Made by a program: the position numbers and the translations under genes
The notes under the pieces: generated by a model
The model's input: only the letters and a program-made list of their open reading frames with translations
Databases searched by the model: none
Told to the model about the DNA's origin: nothing
Shown here: in pieces, positions 60,219 through 64,000 of the stretch
Position numbering within the stretch: the first letter of the stretch is position 1
Layout of the letters: each line of letters starts with the position of its first letter
Source of the DNA: Tardiphaga alba
GTDB taxonomy: Bacteria; Pseudomonadota; Alphaproteobacteria; Rhizobiales; Xanthobacteraceae
Direction: 5' to 3'
Assembly (NCBI RefSeq): GCF_018279705.1
Contig: NZ_CP036498.1
Coordinates: 1,753,001-1,817,000, forward strand
DNA length: 64,000 nt

Positions 60219-61970
60219 TCACTTGTCTCCCATCCACCACTGGATCGCCCATGGTGCCAGCGCATCGCCCTGCCGGCCCCAGATCAATGTGCCGGTCGAG
60301 GCCGGCGCTGTGACGGGTTTGTCGGAGAGATTCGCGCGCAGCACCAGCAGGCTGTCATCGCCCATCTTCCAACTGGCGATCAGCAGGCCATTATTGTGTT
60401 CGACCTTGCCGAAGCGGGCACCGGCGATGCGGGGCACGATGTGCTGCTTCCGCATCCGCAAGAGATCGCGCACCATCGCCCAGCGCCGCTTGCCGGCGCC
60501 GTCGCGCATCTCCCAGTCGATCTTCGCGTGTTCGAAGGTCTTGGCATCGAGCGGGTCGGGAATGTCGTCGCCATATTTTTCATAGGCGCTGGCGAATTCC
60601 TTTTTGCGGCCGTTGCGCACGGCATTGGCCAGATCGCCCTGGAAATCGCAGAAGAACGGGAAGGGCACCTTGGAGCCCCATTCGTCGCCCTGGAACAGCA
60701 TCGGCACCATCGGCGCCAGCAACGTAATGGCAAGCCCGGCTTCGATCGCGACGGGATCGGCGATGGCCTCCAGCCGATCGCCGAGCGCGCGGTTGCCGAT
60801 CTGGTCGTGGTTCTGCAGGAAGTTCACGAAGGCCGTGGGTGCAAGCGCGCCGCTCGCTTCTCCGCGCGCTTCGCCGCCGCGATGCGCCGAGGGCTGGCCC
60901 TGATAGGCAAAGCCGGATCCGAGCGTCTGCACCACGTGATCGATCGGCGTGGGCGCGTAGTCGCTGTAATAGCCCTTGTCCTCGCCGCTCAGCAGCACAT
61001 GCCAGGCGTGGTGATAGTCGTCGTTCCACTGCGCGCGATATTGGCCGCGGGGCGGGTTGGTAGCGGGATCGAGCAGCGTCGCGCGGTTGTCGTCGTTTTC
61101 CAGCACGAGATGGATCAGACGGCCGCTATCCGCAGCGAATTTGCCGACCTCGCGGGAGAGTTCGTGCAGCATCGGCACGTCGCCGGGCTCGGTAATGGCA
61201 TGCACGGCATCGAGGCGCAGGCCATCGAAGCGATAGTCGCGCAGCCACATCAGCGCATTCTCGATGGCATAGGCGCGAACCTCGGGCACGCGATAGTCGA
61301 TGGCCGAGCCCCATGGCGTCTGCGCATCGCAGAAGAAGGTCGGCGCATAGGCGCCGATGTAATTCCCTTCCGGGCCGAAATGGTTATAGACCACATCGAG
61401 AAACACACTGATCCCGCGCAGATGCGCTTCGTCGATCAGCGCCTTGAGATCGTCGGGCCGCCCATAAACGTGATCGGGCGCATAGAGCAGCACGCCGTCA
61501 TAGCCCCAGTTGCGGGAGCCCGCGAAATCCGCCAGCGGCATCAGTTCGAGCGCGGTGATTCCGGTTTTGACGAGATGATCGAGCTTCTCGATCATGGCGC
61601 GATAGGTGCCACCCGGCGTAAAGATGCCGACATGGGTTTCCAGCAGCACCGTCTCGTCCCACGGCCGGCCGCGCCAGTCGGAAGCACGCCAGGGATAGGC
61701 AGCGTGATCGATGATCTCACTGGGACCGTTGACGTCTTCGGGCTGAAACGACGAGCCGGGGTCAGGCACCTCCAGCTTGCCATCGATGCGGAAGCGATAG
61801 GTCGTGCCGGCGGCGACATCAGGCACATCCACGCTGTACCAGCCATCGTCCTCGGCGGTCATCGCGACGGGCTTGTCGAGCATTACCTCGACACGGCTGG
61901 CAGCAGGCGCCCACAGCCTGAATGTTGCGCCCCTCTCGGTTAATCTCGGCCCAAAGCTGCGAGCGCTCAT
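60219..61970 (-). CDS. treZ: Malto-oligosyltrehalose trehalohydrolase TreZ
   Basis: Releases trehalose from the TreY product. The 583-residue protein has an N-terminal beta-sandwich (ATFRLWAPAASRVEVML) and a GH13 barrel with VFLDVVYNHFGPEGNY, FDGLRLDAVHAI (nucleophile Asp254) and LENDDN. It overlaps glgX by four bases at its start. With TreY it makes trehalose from glycogen-like chains. Confidence 0.95.
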   Translation of the reverse strand: MSARSFGPRLTERGATFRLWAPAASRVEVMLDKPVAMTAEDDGWYSVDVPDVAAGTTYRFRIDGKLEVPDPGSSFQPEDVNGPSEIIDHAAYPWRASDWRGRPWDETVLLETHVGIFTPGGTYRAMIEKLDHLVKTGITALELMPLADFAGSRNWGYDGVLLYAPDHVYGRPDDLKALIDEAHLRGISVFLDVVYNHFGPEGNYIGAYAPTFFCDAQTPWGSAIDYRVPEVRAYAIENALMWLRDYRFDGLRLDAVHAITEPGDVPMLHELSREVGKFAADSGRLIHLVLENDDNRATLLDPATNPPRGQYRAQWNDDYHHAWHVLLSGEDKGYYSDYAPTPIDHVVQTLGSGFAYQGQPSAHRGGEARGEASGALAPTAFVNFLQNHDQIGNRALGDRLEAIADPVAIEAGLAITLLAPMVPMLFQGDEWGSKVPFPFFCDFQGDLANAVRNGRKKEFASAYEKYGDDIPDPLDAKTFEHAKIDWEMRDGAGKRRWAMVRDLLRMRKQHIVPRIAGARFGKVEHNNGLLIASWKMGDDSLLVLRANLSDKPVTAPASTGTLIWGRQGDALAPWAIQWWMGDK

Positions 61971-64000
61971 GCGGGCGTCCCCGCAAAGGCGATGACGGAG
62001 CGCGGCGGCGCGTCCACATCGGCGCCGGGCGGCAGGATGGCGATCGAGAGGTTGTCGTCGGCAGTGTTCAGCACTTGGCGCCAGCTCTTGAATTCGGTGA
62101 GTTTCGGCAACTTGAAGGGAATGCCCTCAGGCGCCGCGTTCAGGACGATGAACAACGGGTTGCCGCCCTTTTCGTTCGAGCTGAGTACGTAAGAAAGGAA
62201 CCGCCCGTCCGGGAAAGCCCAGTCCGTTTCGGTCATCTCCTCGGCGGAGGGCGTCAGCCACAGCACGCCAAAGCTGCCATCGGCATGGCGACCGTCGAGC
62301 CACTTCTGCGACGTGATCTGCGGGAAGCGCTTGCGCATCTGCGCCATGTGGCCGACGAAATCGGTGAGGTCGTCATCCTTGTCGCCGAGGCCGTCCCAGC
62401 TGACCCAGCCGATCTCGTTGTCCTGGCAATAGGCATTGTTGTTGCCGCCTTGCGTATTGCCGACCTCGTCGCCGGCCAGCAGCAGCGGAACGCCCTGGGC
62501 CAGATAGAGACAGGCGAGCTGATTCTTGCGGAGCTGGCGGCGCAGCGCGACGATCTGGGGATCGTCGGTCGGGCCCTCGACACCGAAATTGTTGCTGTGA
62601 TTGTCGCCGGAGCCATCGCGATTGTCCTCGCCATTGGCTTCGTTGTGCTTCTCGTTATAGGCAAACAGATCGGCCAGCGGGAAGCCGTCATGCACGGTGA
62701 CATGGTTGATGCCCGAGCGCTGCTTGCGGCCGTCATGGTTGAACACGTCGGACGAGCCGGTCATGCGGCTCGACACTTCGCCGATCAGCGAGCCTTCGCC
62801 GGCCCAGTAGCGGCGCATGGCGCTGCGATATTTATCGTTCCATTCCGACCATTGCGACGGATAGGCGCCGACCTGATAGCCGCCCATGCCGAGATCCCAC
62901 GGCTCGGCGATCATCTTGGCATTGGCAAGCACCGGGTCCTGCCGGATCGCGGTGAGGAAGCTGCTGTTGCGATCGAATCCGTTCGGCCCGCGGGCGAGTT
63001 CGGTGGCGAGATCGAAGCGGAAGCCGTCCACATGGCAGACCTCGACCCAGTAGCGCAAGCTATCCATCACCATCTGCAGCACGCGCGGATGGGTGAGGTT
63101 CAGCGACGAGCCGCAGCCGGTGAAGTCGTCGTAGTAGCGCGCATTGTCCGGCATCAGCCAATAATAGGAGGCGTTGTCGATGCCGCGATAGCAAAGGGTG
63201 GGGCCGAGATGATTGCCCTCGGCGGTGTGGTTGTAGACGACGTCGAGGATCACCTCGATGCCGGCATCGTGCAGCCGCGCTACGGTGGTCCGAAAGGCAT
63301 CGAGCGGATTGTCGGCGCCGTAGCGTGCTTCCGGTGCGAAGAAGCTGAGCGTGTTGTAGCCCCAGTAATTGACCAGTTTCATTTCAACGAGACGGCGATC
63401 GTCCACGAAAGCGTGTACCGGCAACAGTTCGATGGAGGTGACGCCGAGCCGCTTGAGGTGGTCGATCATCGCGGGGGCGGCAAGGCCGCGATAGGTGCCG
63501 CGCAAGCCCGCTGGCACATCCTTGCGGCCCATGGTCAGGCCTTTGACATGCGCCTCGTAGAAGATCGTATCTTCCCACGGAATGCTTGGTCGCGCCTCGC
63601 GGCGGCCCCAGTTGAAGCTTTCGTCAACCACCACGGCCTTGGGCATGCCACGGGCATTGTCGCGACGATCGAAAGAGAGATCCTCGCGGGACGAGCCGGT
63701 GCGATAGCCGAAATGCGCGTCGCTCCAGACCAGGCGCCCGGCGAGTTTCTTGGCATAGGGATCGAGCAGCAGCTTGTGCGCGTTGAAGCGATGGCCCTGC
63801 TCGGGTTCATACGGCCCGTGCACGCGATAGCCATAGAGCTGGCCCGGCGAGACGTCGTTGAGATAGCCGTGAAAGACGTGCTCGTTATATTCCGGCAGTT
63901 CAATGCGTTCGAGTTCGCGGCGGCCTTGGCCATCGAACAGGCAGAGCTCGACCTTGGTGGCGTTGGCGGAGAACAACGCAAAATTCGTCCCCCGCCCGTC
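61967..64000 (-). CDS. glgX: Glycogen debranching enzyme GlgX (5' end outside the window)
   Basis: Hydrolyses alpha-1,6 branches to free linear chains for TreY/TreZ. The reading frame is open to the window edge (DGRGTNFALFSANATKVELC), so the start lies beyond 64000. Isoamylase-type N-terminal domain, then GH13 motifs VILDVVYNHTAEGNHLG, VDGFRFDLATELAR and the Glu-bearing AEPWDLGMGGYQVG. A first Met visible at 63976 is internal to the conserved domain and not the start. First visible gene of the trehalose operon; its promoter is not in the window. Confidence 0.95.
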   Translation of the reverse strand, partial: DGRGTNFALFSANATKVELCLFDGQGRRELERIELPEYNEHVFHGYLNDVSPGQLYGYRVHGPYEPEQGHRFNAHKLLLDPYAKKLAGRLVWSDAHFGYRTGSSREDLSFDRRDNARGMPKAVVVDESFNWGRREARPSIPWEDTIFYEAHVKGLTMGRKDVPAGLRGTYRGLAAPAMIDHLKRLGVTSIELLPVHAFVDDRRLVEMKLVNYWGYNTLSFFAPEARYGADNPLDAFRTTVARLHDAGIEVILDVVYNHTAEGNHLGPTLCYRGIDNASYYWLMPDNARYYDDFTGCGSSLNLTHPRVLQMVMDSLRYWVEVCHVDGFRFDLATELARGPNGFDRNSSFLTAIRQDPVLANAKMIAEPWDLGMGGYQVGAYPSQWSEWNDKYRSAMRRYWAGEGSLIGEVSSRMTGSSDVFNHDGRKQRSGINHVTVHDGFPLADLFAYNEKHNEANGEDNRDGSGDNHSNNFGVEGPTDDPQIVALRRQLRKNQLACLYLAQGVPLLLAGDEVGNTQGGNNNAYCQDNEIGWVSWDGLGDKDDDLTDFVGHMAQMRKRFPQITSQKWLDGRHADGSFGVLWLTPSAEEMTETDWAFPDGRFLSYVLSSNEKGGNPLFIVLNAAPEGIPFKLPKLTEFKSWRQVLNTADDNLSIAILPPGADVDAPPRSVIAFAGTPA

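Noticed and set aside
59100..61943. Open frame of nearly 950 codons opposite treY/treZ
   Set aside because: Antisense to two certain GH13 enzymes and without protein-like motifs.
1..64000. CRISPR arrays, riboswitches and rRNA
   Set aside because: No regularly spaced short repeats, no conserved riboswitch cores ahead of the metabolic genes and no rRNA-like sequence were seen by eye; a covariance-model search would be needed to exclude weak candidates.

Overview
The window looks like chromosomal DNA from a GC-rich alphaproteobacterium of the Nitrobacteraceae/Bradyrhizobiaceae group (Tardiphaga, Rhodopseudomonas, Bradyrhizobium, Afipia or close kin). The reasons are the ChpT/CtrA cell-cycle pair, a chpT-cheAWYBR cluster, GANTC (CcrM-type) sites clustered in front of ctrA, promoters of the EcfG general-stress type (GGAAC-N16/17-CGTT), four copies of a dispersed palindrome beginning CGTCATTGCGAG, and an abundance of Bug/TctC-type and Liv-type solute-binding proteins. 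Genus cannot be fixed from the sequence alone.

Layout. 1-7.9 kb: end of a YHS-domain gene, cysQ, chpT and a chemotaxis operon cheA-cheW-cheY / cheB-cheR. 7.9-9.2 kb: a complete IS481-family element sitting in the loop of a palindromic repeat. 9.3-11.3 kb: a DUF350-DUF1190-glutathionylspermidine-synthase-like operon (last gene frameshifted). 11.4-19 kb: ctrA diverging from fliI-fliJ, an ECF sigma/anti-sigma pair (sigma frameshifted), a small stress protein and flhA. 19.3-26.3 kb: MFS transporter, a LysR-controlled group (CoA transferase, TctC-type binding protein, nitronate monooxygenase), a cation diffusion transporter and a secreted protein. 26.4-36.1 kb: a TetR regulator with two identical operators facing an operon for a three-subunit molybdenum hydroxylase, a complete Liv-type ABC importer and CoxG. 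36.2-40.2 kb: a glycine-rich repeat protein, small secreted or membrane proteins and TspO.

40.4-43.4 kb: a compact island of about 2.9 kb bounded by 50-bp direct repeats made from the 3' half of a tRNA(CAU) gene. It carries a CD-NTase (SMODS) and an overlapping four-helix membrane protein of the S-4TM kind, which together read as a two-gene CBASS-like anti-phage system, plus an XRE regulator and an excisionase-like protein, but no integrase. This is the most interesting part of the window.

43.5-52.6 kb: small stress proteins, three solute-binding proteins without their permeases, mobA, a TusA-family protein, an OFA-type MFS transporter, and a DapA-family paralogue lacking the Schiff-base lysine. 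52.6-57.2 kb: ku and ligD (NHEJ repair) diverging from overlapping EcfG-type promoters, a DUF3309 peptide with its own EcfG-type promoter, and a PHA-system protein. 57.4-64 kb: glgX-treZ-treY, an operon that makes trehalose from glycogen (glgX runs off the window).

Themes: cell-cycle, motility and chemotaxis control; general stress response (EcfG-type promoters, NHEJ, trehalose); uptake and oxidation of unidentified organic substrates. Three genes each appear to have lost one base in or beside a short G/C run, so sequence accuracy should be checked before calling them pseudogenes.
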